NCBI GenBank assembly: GCA_016932895.1
Contig: JAFGCA010000584.1
Location: 1 to 57,668, forward strand
Reading direction: 5' to 3'
DNA: 57,668 bases
Source: Sedimentisphaerales bacterium
GTDB lineage: Bacteria > Planctomycetota > Phycisphaerae > Sedimentisphaerales > SG8-4
The notes below the pieces were generated by a model that saw only the letters and a list, made by a program, of their open reading frames with translations, was not told the origin of the DNA and ran no database searches. Below are positions 9,341-17,955 of this stretch, one piece after another; within the stretch, counting starts at the first letter, position 1, and each line of letters opens with the position of its first letter. The position numbers were made by a program, and so were the translations under genes.

Positions 9341-10657
9341 TTAGATGATCCACGGCTCCCGCATCGCACGCGAGCGGAACCGATTGGCTTCTTCGTCGTT
9401 GACGAACTCCTCTTTGACCGGATCGTAGCGCAGATCGCGTTTGAGCCACATGCAAATGTTGGCCGCGTGCACCGTAGACATGGTCCGGTGCATCATCACG
9501 GGATTGGCCACGGTCTGCCGGCGGGACTTGATGCAGTCGAAGAGATTGCGGACGTGGCTCATCGGGCGCCCGGTCCGAGCCATGTAGTTGCGAACGATCT
9601 TCTGGAAGTCCTGCATCCAGGCCGGGTTGGACACCTCGCATTGGGAGTAGCCGTCCGCGACGGCGACCCAGCCCTCGGTGCCCTCGTAGCGAACGCCGCA
9701 CGAGCCGTGCCAGATCTTGTGGTCCATGTCACGCTCGAGAACCAGTTTGACGCCGTTGGCGAACCGGGTCACCATGCCGTCTCCGCTGTCGTTCTTGACG
9801 TAGTTGTACTCGACCGGGGAGGTGTCCCACAGCCCCAGGGCCACCTGGCACTGGGCGAACGTGTGGGCGCCCCATTCGCCGATGCAACTGGTATGGAAAT
9901 CGTAGAAGTTGCGCCAGCCGCCCCGGCAGTACGTCGGGTTGTACGGCCGCCAGGGACAGGGTCCCAGCCAGGCGTCCCAGTCCACCTCGTCCTTGGACGG
10001 CAGCGGCTCGCCCGGCAGCCAGTCGTGGCGCATCTCGGCGGCGTCCCACGGTGCGATGTGGGCCCGGACGGTGTGCACCTCGCCGAGGTAGCCGAGGCGG
10101 AGAAGCTCGTTGGCGAAAGTGAAGTTGCCTTCGCTGAGGCGCTGCGTGCCGGTCTGATAGATGCGGCGGTACCGCCTGGCGGTTTCCACCACCCCCTGGC
10201 CCTCGGCGATGGTCATGCAGGACGGCTTCTCGGAGTAGATGTCCTTGCCCGACCGCATCGTGAGGATGGCCGCCAGGGCGTGCCAGCGGTCGCCGGTCGT
10301 GCTCAGCACGGCGTCGATATCGGTCCGTTCGCCGAGAAACTCGAGAATGTTGGCATAGAGAGCACAATCCTTGTTGCCGTAATTCGTGTCCACTCTCTCT
10401 TTGACCCGTTCGCGGCGGCTTTTCTGGGCGTCGCAGATGGCGACAAACTGGACGTCCGGCTCACGCAGCATCCAGTTGAACAGGACGTGCGAGCCCCGGT
10501 TGCCCACCCCGATGCCGCCCAGGATGATGCGTTCGCTCGGCGGGACGGCGCCGTTGTGGCCGAACACGGTGGCCGGCACGATAGCCGGCACCGCGGCCCA
10601 GGCGGCCGTGCGCCGCATGAAGCTGCGCCGGGAAAGGTGGGAGTTCTTCTTTGACAT
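9341..10657 (-). CDS. Tat-exported Gfo/Idh/MocA family oxidoreductase
   Basis: A 438-aa protein with a twin-arginine signal (LSRRSFMRRTAAWAA) followed by a Rossmann nucleotide-binding start (ILGGIGVGNRGSH) and the family motif YSEKPSCMTIAEG (the EKP lysine). It is expected to use NAD(P) to oxidise or reduce a sugar or sugar-derived substrate; the large Phycisphaerae/Planctomycetes expansions of this family are mostly uncharacterised. The C-terminal half has the Trp-rich stretch typical of the secreted subgroup (DAWLGPCPWRPYNP). I prefer ATG 10657 over the in-frame 10693 start because GAGGAG lies directly upstream and the Tat peptide then begins at residue 10. A paralogue with the same architecture lies at 49662-51008. 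Confidence 0.88.
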   Translation of the reverse strand: MSKKNSHLSRRSFMRRTAAWAAVPAIVPATVFGHNGAVPPSERIILGGIGVGNRGSHVLFNWMLREPDVQFVAICDAQKSRRERVKERVDTNYGNKDCALYANILEFLGERTDIDAVLSTTGDRWHALAAILTMRSGKDIYSEKPSCMTIAEGQGVVETARRYRRIYQTGTQRLSEGNFTFANELLRLGYLGEVHTVRAHIAPWDAAEMRHDWLPGEPLPSKDEVDWDAWLGPCPWRPYNPTYCRGGWRNFYDFHTSCIGEWGAHTFAQCQVALGLWDTSPVEYNYVKNDSGDGMVTRFANGVKLVLERDMDHKIWHGSCGVRYEGTEGWVAVADGYSQCEVSNPAWMQDFQKIVRNYMARTGRPMSHVRNLFDCIKSRRQTVANPVMMHRTMSTVHAANICMWLKRDLRYDPVKEEFVNDEEANRFRSRAMREPWII

Positions 10658-10918
10658 GGCAGTCTCCTCTGTCTTATGGCGAGTTGCGTTCATTCGAACC
10701 TCTCGTTTGCACCGCTCCGGCCGGACATCGGTGCCGGACGGAGCCGCAATCCCGAAGGCTGTACGTCACATCTCAACGGCCTGCCATTCTACCGCCTCTG
10801 AGACGCCGCGCCCACCCCATTCAACCAAAGATCCGCTCGCCTCCCCGGCGAAGCCTCATCGCTACACGCAAGTCCACGTTCTGCTTGAGAGCGTCTGGGA
10901 AGATCCCCTGAAATGCGC

Positions 10919-11030
10919 GTGGCAGCGTCAAGCGGCAGCTTGGCGATGGGGGACTTCTGCGCCTCGTACGCTCCCGGAGGGTCCTTCGGCGTTGCGCCAT
11001 CGCCAAGGCCTGCGGCCTTGACGCTGCCAC
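10919..11030. repeat. Copy A of the 112-bp GTGGCAGCGTCAAG palindromic repeat
   Basis: An imperfect palindrome. The left arm begins GTGGCAGCGTCAAG and continues to CTTGGCGATGG. The right arm is the reverse complement, ending CTTGACGCTGCCAC. The right arm contains its own 6-bp hairpin (AAGGCC-TGC-GGCCTT, 11005-11019). Three more copies occur in this window (25297, 28996, 47418), all between genes. About 30 bases before the left arm (from 10891) also resemble copy C. The remaining intergenic DNA on either side (10658-10918 and 11031-11144) shows no gene. Confidence 0.85.
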
Positions 11031-11144
11031 CCCAGAGGCAGATGGACGATAGTATCCAGGTTCCGCAAAACTTTCCCGGTACGCTTGAGAGGCGCATCCA
11101 GGCGGGACTTGGCGGACGTCCGGGCATCCGGTAGACTCATTTGC

Positions 11145-12782
11145 ATGAGAAGATTCCTCGCACAACTCGTTTCGTCGATCATTCTCACCACCACCATCAT
11201 CCTGCCAGCCGGTGGCGCCGAGAGGGGGACATTGTCGGTGCTCGTGCACGAGCCGGGCGGCACGTCCGCACTTCCGTGTCGGGCCTGGATCGACGTCGGG
11301 TCGCAGCGCATCTTCCAGCCTTCGTCGGAGTCGTGCACGCCCTACGCGCGGGACCGCAGTTTCTCGTCGGAGGGCCGCTTCACCGTTTCCCTGCCGGCGG
11401 GCAAGGCGGTCCTGCACGTCGAGCGGGGCAAGGAATACCGGCCCGTCGACCGAGAGGTCGTCATCGGTGCCGGCGGGACCGTCTCCCTCGATGTCACGCT
11501 GGAACGCTGGATCGATATGGTCGAGGAAGGATGGTACTCGGCCGACCTGCATTGCCACTTCGGCGTTCATGATGTGAGAGTGCTCAAGCAGTTGGCCCTG
11601 GCCGACGACGTGAATTTCGAACCGATTCTGACCCTCTGGAACCACCAGAGAGACGGCCTGTCGGACGAGCGCTGGCCCGACTGGTCGCACGGGGCAAGCC
11701 TCTACGCCGATCCGACGCATCTCGTGACCCTGCGCAACCAGGAAATCGAGCGGATCGGAGGCGGGCCGTTCGAGTCGGTCGGCGCCTTGCTGATGTTCGG
11801 GCTGACGGTTCCGGTCGAGATGCCTCCGGGCAACAGCCGGTATCCGTGCGACGCCGTGCTGGGGCGGACGGCCCGGAGAACGTCACCGGCATGCGTCATC
11901 GATACCGACAAGCCGATCTGGGGCGAGAACGTCGTGGGCGTGGCTCTCGGTCTGTTCGACTGCGTGCAAGTATGTCACAACCACTACCATCGGGAAGCGA
12001 CGTTGCCGTTGGGGTGGGGCATGGCGACGCTCCCCGAGCTCGGGCAGGACGACTGGGGCGCCGACGAGCTTTTCCATCGCACGAACCGGACGTACTATCG
12101 CTTCCTGAATTGCGGCTTCAAGCTGGCTGCCACCGGCGGCACGGCCATGGGCGTCATGCCCGCGCCGCTGGGGTACTGCCGGACGTACGCGAAACTGGAA
12201 GGCCCGCTGACCGAGGCGAACTACCTCAAGGCCATTCGCGCCGGGCGCGCTTTCGCCACGAGCGGTCCCATGCTGACTGTCACGGTCGCCGGTAAGGGCG
12301 TCGGCGCCGAGATCCGGCACTCCATGGAACGCAGCGATTCCCTGCCCGTAAAGGCACTGCTGCGCAGCATCCAGCCCATCGACCGGCTCGAGATCATCTG
12401 CAACGGCGAGATCATAAAGAGCGTCGACCTGCGAGACCGGCGTCCCGCGCCGACCTTGAAAGAATCCATCGCCATGGAATTTGTGCCGACGCGCAGCGGC
12501 TGGGTGGCCGCACGTGCGGTTTTCACCGCTCCCGACGGGTGCCTTCGACAGGCGCACACGAGCCCGGTCTATGTCACCGTAGACGACAAACCCACAGCCT
12601 CGAAGCGAGATGCCGAGCACATGGTCCGCTGGATCGACCGCCTTGCTGAGGTCGCCCGGCAGAGCGGCCGGTACGAGACAACCCAGCAGAAATCGCAGGT
12701 CCTGACCGTCTTCCAGGAGGCCCGAAAGGTCTACGAAGGCATCGCCTCAACCGCCGTCCGCGTCTGGGGTAACGAATCGTAG
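11145..12782 (+). CDS. Secreted CehA/McbA-type metallohydrolase (PHP-like)
   Basis: A 545-aa protein with a signal peptide (LAQLVSSIILTTTIILPAGG). After an N-terminal beta domain (about residues 25-125, carboxypeptidase-regulatory-like) comes SADLHCHFGVHD, the His-x-His metal motif of PHP-type hydrolases, and later CHNHYHREATLP with further histidines. The CehA/McbA group includes carbaryl hydrolase, but most members have unknown substrates and hydrolyse esters, amides or phosphoesters with bound metal ions. The C-terminal region (about residues 390-480) looks like a beta-sandwich. The start is ATG 11145, where the signal peptide begins; the frame is open to 11085 but a start there would add an unlikely N-terminal extension. 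No strong ribosome-binding site is visible. Confidence 0.72.
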   Translation: MRRFLAQLVSSIILTTTIILPAGGAERGTLSVLVHEPGGTSALPCRAWIDVGSQRIFQPSSESCTPYARDRSFSSEGRFTVSLPAGKAVLHVERGKEYRPVDREVVIGAGGTVSLDVTLERWIDMVEEGWYSADLHCHFGVHDVRVLKQLALADDVNFEPILTLWNHQRDGLSDERWPDWSHGASLYADPTHLVTLRNQEIERIGGGPFESVGALLMFGLTVPVEMPPGNSRYPCDAVLGRTARRTSPACVIDTDKPIWGENVVGVALGLFDCVQVCHNHYHREATLPLGWGMATLPELGQDDWGADELFHRTNRTYYRFLNCGFKLAATGGTAMGVMPAPLGYCRTYAKLEGPLTEANYLKAIRAGRAFATSGPMLTVTVAGKGVGAEIRHSMERSDSLPVKALLRSIQPIDRLEIICNGEIIKSVDLRDRRPAPTLKESIAMEFVPTRSGWVAARAVFTAPDGCLRQAHTSPVYVTVDDKPTASKRDAEHMVRWIDRLAEVARQSGRYETTQQKSQVLTVFQEARKVYEGIASTAVRVWGNES

Positions 12783-12831
12783 TGTCACAACTCCATTGCG
12801 AGTCCGGGCCGTGTGGGTCTTTTTGTTTGAG

Positions 12832-12861
12832 TTGTCCAAACGAATGTGATACCTTTATAAG
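12832..12861 (+). promoter_or_regulatory. Candidate sigma-70 promoter with a long leader
   Basis: TTGTCC (12832-12837) and TATAAG (12856-12861) are separated by 18 bases in the 360-base gap before the PA14 gene. If used, the transcript would carry a leader of about 275 nt. The leader contains small inverted repeats (CCTGTC-TC-GACAGG near 13014-13027), but I recognise no riboswitch class. This is a by-eye match; the rest of 12783-13142 holds no convincing gene. Confidence 0.35.
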
Positions 12862-13142
12862 TGTAGTCGTTGTTTTCGCTCGCGGTCGTCACGGGACCCG
12901 ATATTTCTGCGTTTCGGAGATACGTAGGGTATGAGCAGAAGCGCACGGACATGCTTGAGGGGCTCTCCCATCTGCCTTGTGGCAACCTGATGTCGTCATC
13001 TGATCCCTGTATCCTGTCTCGACAGGAAGGAGGTAAGAATCTCTTCCGGGCACACGCGTGCTGCACGAACACGCTGGACCAGGTGGGCGCGACGGGCGTG
13101 CAGCCACATCGTTTTAGGGTGGGGGGAAGAAGGAGGACTACC

Positions 13143-15788
13143 ATGTATCGCAGAGCCATTCTCGTGTGTGTGGTATCGGTCTTGTGTCTGAATGTGGGGG
13201 CGGCTTGTGGCGGCGTGAAGGCGGCCAATCCGGACCCCCCGAACGGGGCGATCGGCGTGAGCAGTCTGCTGTTTCAGTGGACCGCCGGCGACACGGCCTT
13301 TTTCCACAGCGTCTACTTCGGCACCAGTCCGGAATTGACCGAGGCCGACCGCGTAGCGACCCGGCAACCCTTCACTATGTACTACCACATGGGCGGGCTG
13401 GAGGCGGGGGTGACCTACTATTGGCGGGTGGACGAGATTGAAATCGACACGGTCACGGTTCATACAGGGGACGTCTGGACGTTTACCGCCGCCCCGCTGA
13501 CCGCGTATCAACCGCTGCCCCGGGACGGTGACAAATGGCTGCCCGCCGACACGTCGCTGAGCTGGCAGCCGGGCATGAACGCTTCAAGGCACGACGTGTA
13601 TCTGGGGACCGACGCCGACGCCGTGGCCGCCCGCGACGCGAGCGTGTTCCTCGTGAACCAAGTGGGGGTGAGTGTCGCTCTCGAAACGTTGGCGGCAGAC
13701 ACAACGTACTACTGGGCCGTCGATGAGATCGAGCAGGGCGGGGCGACGCACGCTGGCGCCATCTGGAGTTTCACCACCATTGGCCCGGCCGCCGGCCTCA
13801 AGGCCGAGTACTTCAATAATATGACGGTGACCGGGGAGCCCATCGTCATGCAAACGGAGGAGCAGATCGATTACGAGTGGGGCGAAGGAGAAGTTGCCGG
13901 CGGGCTCAGCGACAATGTCTCGGCCCGCTGGACGGCGGATCTGGAAATCGCGGTCACGGATGCGTACACCTTCATCACGCGGACCGACGACGGGACCCGT
14001 CTCTACCTCGACGGAGAGTTGATCATCAGCCAGTGGGTGGATCAGGGTCCCACGGATGCGCTTAGCGCTCCGATCGAGCTTGCGGGCGGCTCGTTCCATT
14101 CGCTCGTGATGGAGTATTACGAAAACGGAGGCGGCGCCTCCGCCCAGCTTTTCTGGCAGACACCCGCTCTGGCCCGCACGATTGTCCCGGGCGGGGCGCT
14201 GCACGCGCCGCTGAGGGCTCGTCTCGTGTATCCGGAGCTCGGTTCCTCAGACCTCCCGCAATCCGTGACGCTCGGGTGGAATGCCGGGGACGGCGCCACC
14301 GGACACGACGTCTATTTCGGTGAGGATGCCGGGGCCGTGGCCGACGCGACGACCAGCAGCGCCGGCGTCTATCGCGGCCAGCAAGCTCTGACAACCCACG
14401 ATCCCGGTCCGTTGGAATGGAACAAGACGTACTACTGGCGCATCGATGAGATCGGCGCGGCGGGGCCCGTGAAAGGCAGCGTATGGAGCTTCACCACAGC
14501 GAACTTCATCGTGGTCGATGATTTCGAGCTCTACACCAACGAGGTGGGACAGAGAGTCTTCGAGGTCTGGGTCGATGGGATTGGCTTCACCCTGCCGGAG
14601 CCCGGCAATCCGGGTAACGGGACCGGTGCGGCCGTGGGGCACGACATCTGGGCCCCCGAGAGTCCCTATTATGAAGGCACCATTATGGAAACCAGCATCG
14701 TCCACGGTGGGGACCAGGCCCTGCCGCTGTACTATGACAACACGGCCGCGCCCTTCCTCTCCGAAGCCGAGCGGACCTGGGCGACGCCCCAGGACTGGAC
14801 GATCAACGACGTCAACGGCTTGACGCTGTTCCTCCGGGGCAGCTCCAGGAACAGCCAGGACGGGCTCTACGTTGTGCTGCAGGACAGTGCCGGCAACGCC
14901 GGTGTGTCCGTCCATCCCGATCCCAGCCGCCTGGCGTTTCCCGGGTGGGGCCGCTGGCGGATTCCGCTGAGCGAGTTTGCTGACGCCGGGGTGAATGTGA
15001 CCGCTGTCAAGAAGATGATTATCGGCGTCGGCAACCGGGACAATCCTGCGGCGGGCGGCACGGGCATGGTCTACGTGGATGACATCCGCGTGGCCGCTCC
15101 CGGCGGTCCCATGACCGCGGCCCTGTTTGCCGAGGACTTCGAGGGTCTGACACTGGGTCCGAACGTGGACGAGGGGCTGGCTGGTGACGAGGTCTGGACG
15201 GAAACACCGCCGCCCGGTTGGACGATCGACGAAAGCGGGATTCCCGGTATCGGCGATCCGACCACCGACGGTGTGACCGAGTGGGCCGGTTGGGCCTTCA
15301 CCAACAAGGACTGGTGGGTGCAGACCGCCGGCGATCAAGATCGCTCTCAGTTCACCCTGGGCGTTGGTACCGTGGCGGTGGCCGACCCCGACGAATGGGA
15401 CGACCAGAGCCATACCGACTCGGCCAGCGCCGGCTGGTACAAGACCTTCATGAGCACGCCGGCAATTGATATCTCCGCCGTTGAGCCGGGCACGCTGGTG
15501 CTGACGTTTAGTTCGAGCTGGGTGCCGGAGTACGACGGCGACTACCATCAGACCGGAAATCTGACGGTCTCCTTCGACGGGGGAGACTCGACGGAGCTGT
15601 TCCTCTGGGAATCGAACGCCGGCAGTCCCAATTACAAAGCGGGCGCCACGAACGAGACGGTCACGGTCTCCATCGACGCGCCCGCCGGGGCTCAGAGCAT
15701 GGTTCTGACCTTCGGCATGTTCGACGCCGGAAACGACTGGTGGTGGGCCATCGACAACATCGAGGTCACCGGCCTGCTCAACGAATAG
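13143..15788 (+). CDS. Large secreted PA14 / fibronectin-like multidomain protein
   Basis: An 881-aa protein with a signal peptide (AILVCVVSVLCLNVGAACGG). Residues about 25-210 are two fibronectin-III-like units with the hallmark TYYWRVDEIE / TYYWAVDEIE. Residues about 217-350 are a PA14 domain (GLKAEYFNNM, then TDDGTRLYLDGELIISQW), a carbohydrate-binding fold. A third fibronectin-like unit follows, then a region from VVDDFELYTN (about 455-650) resembling galactose-binding-like or carbohydrate-binding modules. The last 220 residues form another EDFEGL-type beta-sandwich. No catalytic domain is evident, so it is probably a surface or secreted glycan-binding protein. The start is ATG 13143 with AAGGAGGA directly upstream; the frame is open to 12870. 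Confidence 0.85.
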   Translation: MYRRAILVCVVSVLCLNVGAACGGVKAANPDPPNGAIGVSSLLFQWTAGDTAFFHSVYFGTSPELTEADRVATRQPFTMYYHMGGLEAGVTYYWRVDEIEIDTVTVHTGDVWTFTAAPLTAYQPLPRDGDKWLPADTSLSWQPGMNASRHDVYLGTDADAVAARDASVFLVNQVGVSVALETLAADTTYYWAVDEIEQGGATHAGAIWSFTTIGPAAGLKAEYFNNMTVTGEPIVMQTEEQIDYEWGEGEVAGGLSDNVSARWTADLEIAVTDAYTFITRTDDGTRLYLDGELIISQWVDQGPTDALSAPIELAGGSFHSLVMEYYENGGGASAQLFWQTPALARTIVPGGALHAPLRARLVYPELGSSDLPQSVTLGWNAGDGATGHDVYFGEDAGAVADATTSSAGVYRGQQALTTHDPGPLEWNKTYYWRIDEIGAAGPVKGSVWSFTTANFIVVDDFELYTNEVGQRVFEVWVDGIGFTLPEPGNPGNGTGAAVGHDIWAPESPYYEGTIMETSIVHGGDQALPLYYDNTAAPFLSEAERTWATPQDWTINDVNGLTLFLRGSSRNSQDGLYVVLQDSAGNAGVSVHPDPSRLAFPGWGRWRIPLSEFADAGVNVTAVKKMIIGVGNRDNPAAGGTGMVYVDDIRVAAPGGPMTAALFAEDFEGLTLGPNVDEGLAGDEVWTETPPPGWTIDESGIPGIGDPTTDGVTEWAGWAFTNKDWWVQTAGDQDRSQFTLGVGTVAVADPDEWDDQSHTDSASAGWYKTFMSTPAIDISAVEPGTLVLTFSSSWVPEYDGDYHQTGNLTVSFDGGDSTELFLWESNAGSPNYKAGATNETVTVSIDAPAGAQSMVLTFGMFDAGNDWWWAIDNIEVTGLLNE

Positions 15789-15840
15789 GGACCGCAGAAT
15801 CGCCCGCGTACAGGCGATTTGGCAAACCATGTCGAGCGGG

Positions 15841-15874
15841 GGCCCGTGTTTCGGACACGGGCCTCCGCGTTTTT
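15841..15874 (+). terminator. Rho-independent terminator of the PA14 gene
   Basis: A 9-bp perfect GC-rich stem (GGCCCGTGT / ACACGGGCC, 15841-15863) with a 5-base loop TTCGG is followed by TCCGCG and five T residues. It lies 53 bases after the stop. A smaller hairpin (AATCGCC / GGCGATT, 15798-15819) precedes it. The two genes here converge. Confidence 0.8.
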
Positions 15875-15921
15875 GCCGTGGGCACGATCAGGATGACGGC
15901 CTCCGCGCGCAGGCGGCGCGC

Positions 15922-17142
15922 TTAGAAGTGGTAGGCCAGTTCCAGTCGGACGAAGTCGTCGTCCCGGAGATCGTGGAGGACGCTTTCTCCGGGGGCGTTG
16001 AGGAAGAGCCACGCTTCGAGGCTGAGGCGCCAGTGGGAGCCGAAGCGGCGACTGGCCTCCACGACGAGCAGGTTCTCGGATTCCTCCACGTCCTGCATCA
16101 TTCCCATGAGCAACTGGGTCCCCGCCGCGTCGTTGGGCGTCAGACGCATACCGAAGAAGGCGTCATTGTCGTAGATCGAGCTGTTCGTGGGATCATCCCC
16201 GCGCTCGTCGTAGGCGTATTCGCTCAACAGGCCGATATCGGTTTTGCCGCCGCCGGCGCCGTAAAACGTGTACTCGAATCCTCCCACCGCCGCAAAATAG
16301 TGATCGAGGTATCCGTTGCGGTCGTACGCCTCCAGTTTCCAGAGCCAGTTGCCGCTGGCCCACTGCACGTCGGTTCCGAACTGCGTGATCTTTTCGTAGA
16401 AGGGAACCAGCACGGGGTCTGCAAACGTGCCGGGATCGATGATCTCCGGCGGCACTTGCTCCGACGGGATCAGCAGGGGTTCGCGGTTGTTGCCGGCGAA
16501 GAAGTAGACGCCGAAATCGCAGTCCCCCAGCGTGTGGCTGTATCGCAGGGCCACGTCGATGTTCCGCTGCTCGGCGGTGGCTTCGTAGAACGCTTCATCG
16601 GTATCGATGACTCTTTGCGGGCGCAGGCGTCCGTCGCGGCCGGGAAAGGTCCGCTCGCGAAAGAACGGCAGGATGAAGAAATCCAGATGCCCCCAGTCTT
16701 TGGAGATGCCGAACTGAATCATCGGCTGCCCCAGCTTGTCCTCCCCGTCGACGTGCTCGATGAGATCGGTCTGGTTGACGACGTCCACGAGATGGACAAA
16801 CTCCGAGGCGCCCCAGAAGACCTTGCCGATCCCCAGGCGAAAGAACCACGTGTCTCCCGGGTACAGATAATTCAGCTCGCGGATGTCGGCATGGGTCCGT
16901 TCGGAATCGGCGGTGTCGGCGCGTCCGAACGGTACGAAGGTGAGGCTCGATCCGTCTTCCCACTGATGATAGTACTCGGGCTGGGCGGCGACCGAGCCGT
17001 TGTTGTCGTTCTGGCCTGGAAACAGCGCGTCGTGAAAGAAGAGTCGTGCCTCTGCGGAGACGTATCCGGACAGTTCGCCGGCCTCGGCGCCGGCCACCGC
17101 CAGCATCCACGCCCCCAGGGCCAAGAGTGTTCGTGCTCGCAT
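15922..17142 (-). CDS. Outer-membrane beta-barrel protein of the RND/LolA-like cluster
   Basis: A 406-aa protein with a signal peptide (RTLLALGAWMLAVAGAEA-GE) and a body of alternating, aromatic-rich amphipathic strands. It ends in ELAYHF, the C-terminal aromatic signature of outer-membrane beta-barrels. The family is not certain; its position directly after an RND exporter and a LolA-like periplasmic protein suggests a DUF1302-like or porin-like partner that receives the exported substrate. The start is ATG 17142, five bases after the stop of the LolA-like gene; the open frame continues to 17490 only because it overlaps that gene. The AGGTAG ribosome-binding site is weak, so translational coupling is likely. 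Confidence 0.72.
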   Translation of the reverse strand: MRARTLLALGAWMLAVAGAEAGELSGYVSAEARLFFHDALFPGQNDNNGSVAAQPEYYHQWEDGSSLTFVPFGRADTADSERTHADIRELNYLYPGDTWFFRLGIGKVFWGASEFVHLVDVVNQTDLIEHVDGEDKLGQPMIQFGISKDWGHLDFFILPFFRERTFPGRDGRLRPQRVIDTDEAFYEATAEQRNIDVALRYSHTLGDCDFGVYFFAGNNREPLLIPSEQVPPEIIDPGTFADPVLVPFYEKITQFGTDVQWASGNWLWKLEAYDRNGYLDHYFAAVGGFEYTFYGAGGGKTDIGLLSEYAYDERGDDPTNSSIYDNDAFFGMRLTPNDAAGTQLLMGMMQDVEESENLLVVEASRRFGSHWRLSLEAWLFLNAPGESVLHDLRDDDFVRLELAYHF

Positions 17143-17147
17143 GCGTT

Positions 17148-17948
17148 CTACCTGATTCGGGTCAGACTGTGCCGGTCGAATTCGCTTTCTTTCAGTCCCG
17201 TACGAAAGGCAAAATCCGACCAGATCAGCCGGCTGCTCTTTCCGGTCTGGTGATTCACCACGTTCATTTCTCGCGCCCGCCAGAATTCGTCCCGGTGCCG
17301 GCGATAGCCCTCGAACACCAGGGTCTTGAGAAGGGATCCCTTGCGGTCGTAATAATCGACTTTCAACGTGCGATACTCCTGCTTGTCCAGCCACACCACC
17401 TGCTTGGTATAGCCGGAATTGCGTTTGTCCTTCGGATAGCGTTCGATCACGTGACAGGCGTTGCCGTCGTAGACCTCGTCGCCGAGCCACCTGTACGTGT
17501 ACTTCTCCAGAGTCTGGGTGGCAATGTCCTCATAGGCGAACTCGCTGCCCATGAACGACCCGGATTTGTTCTGGGCCGCAATCCGCTTGACCCGTTTCAG
17601 GGCGGGCAGATACAGCCATTGGTCGTCGTCCCCCGTCTGGTGCGTATGGGTCAGGAGGATCGTCCCCTTCACGTCCGGCGGGCTGTCGAAGAGGCACAGG
17701 CTCCGGGTATCGCCTTCCTCGGTCTCCAGCGCGCGCACGCGGAGCCGGCGCTCGCTCGTTTGCCCTTCGCGGTTGCGCAGAATCATGCGCAAATTGGCGG
17801 TGTAATCCTCGAAGCCGCAATAGCGCCGGTCCGCCTCCCGCGCAATTTCCAGTCCCCGTTTCTCGGGGCTCTGCGCCGGACAGACGAGTGACAGATACGC
17901 CACCAGCGCCGCCACGGCGGGCATATAGACTTGTGCGTTTCGTTTCAT
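17148..17948 (-). CDS. LolA-like outer-membrane lipoprotein-sorting protein
   Basis: A 266-aa periplasmic protein with a signal peptide ending near CPAQS. The body shows the pattern of the outer-membrane lipoprotein-sorting family (LolA-like, PF17131 type). Segments such as LRMILRNREGQTSERRLRVRALETEEGDTRSLCLFDSP are interspersed with QWLYLPALKRVKRI and CHVIERYPKD, which would form the half-open barrel that carries a lipid. Genes of this type usually follow an MMPL/RND transporter and are thought to shuttle a lipophilic molecule across the periplasm. I chose ATG 17948, seven bases after the transporter stop, rather than 17978, which would overlap it by 23 bases. It is the middle gene of the exporter-carrier-barrel trio. 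Confidence 0.8.
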   Translation of the reverse strand: MKRNAQVYMPAVAALVAYLSLVCPAQSPEKRGLEIAREADRRYCGFEDYTANLRMILRNREGQTSERRLRVRALETEEGDTRSLCLFDSPPDVKGTILLTHTHQTGDDDQWLYLPALKRVKRIAAQNKSGSFMGSEFAYEDIATQTLEKYTYRWLGDEVYDGNACHVIERYPKDKRNSGYTKQVVWLDKQEYRTLKVDYYDRKGSLLKTLVFEGYRRHRDEFWRAREMNVVNHQTGKSSRLIWSDFAFRTGLKESEFDRHSLTRIR

Positions 17949-17955
17949 GGGCGAC

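Noticed and set aside
12785..13228. 147-codon minus-strand frame in the PA14 leader
   Set aside because: No signal, no domain and no ribosome-binding site; it overlaps the candidate promoter and leader.
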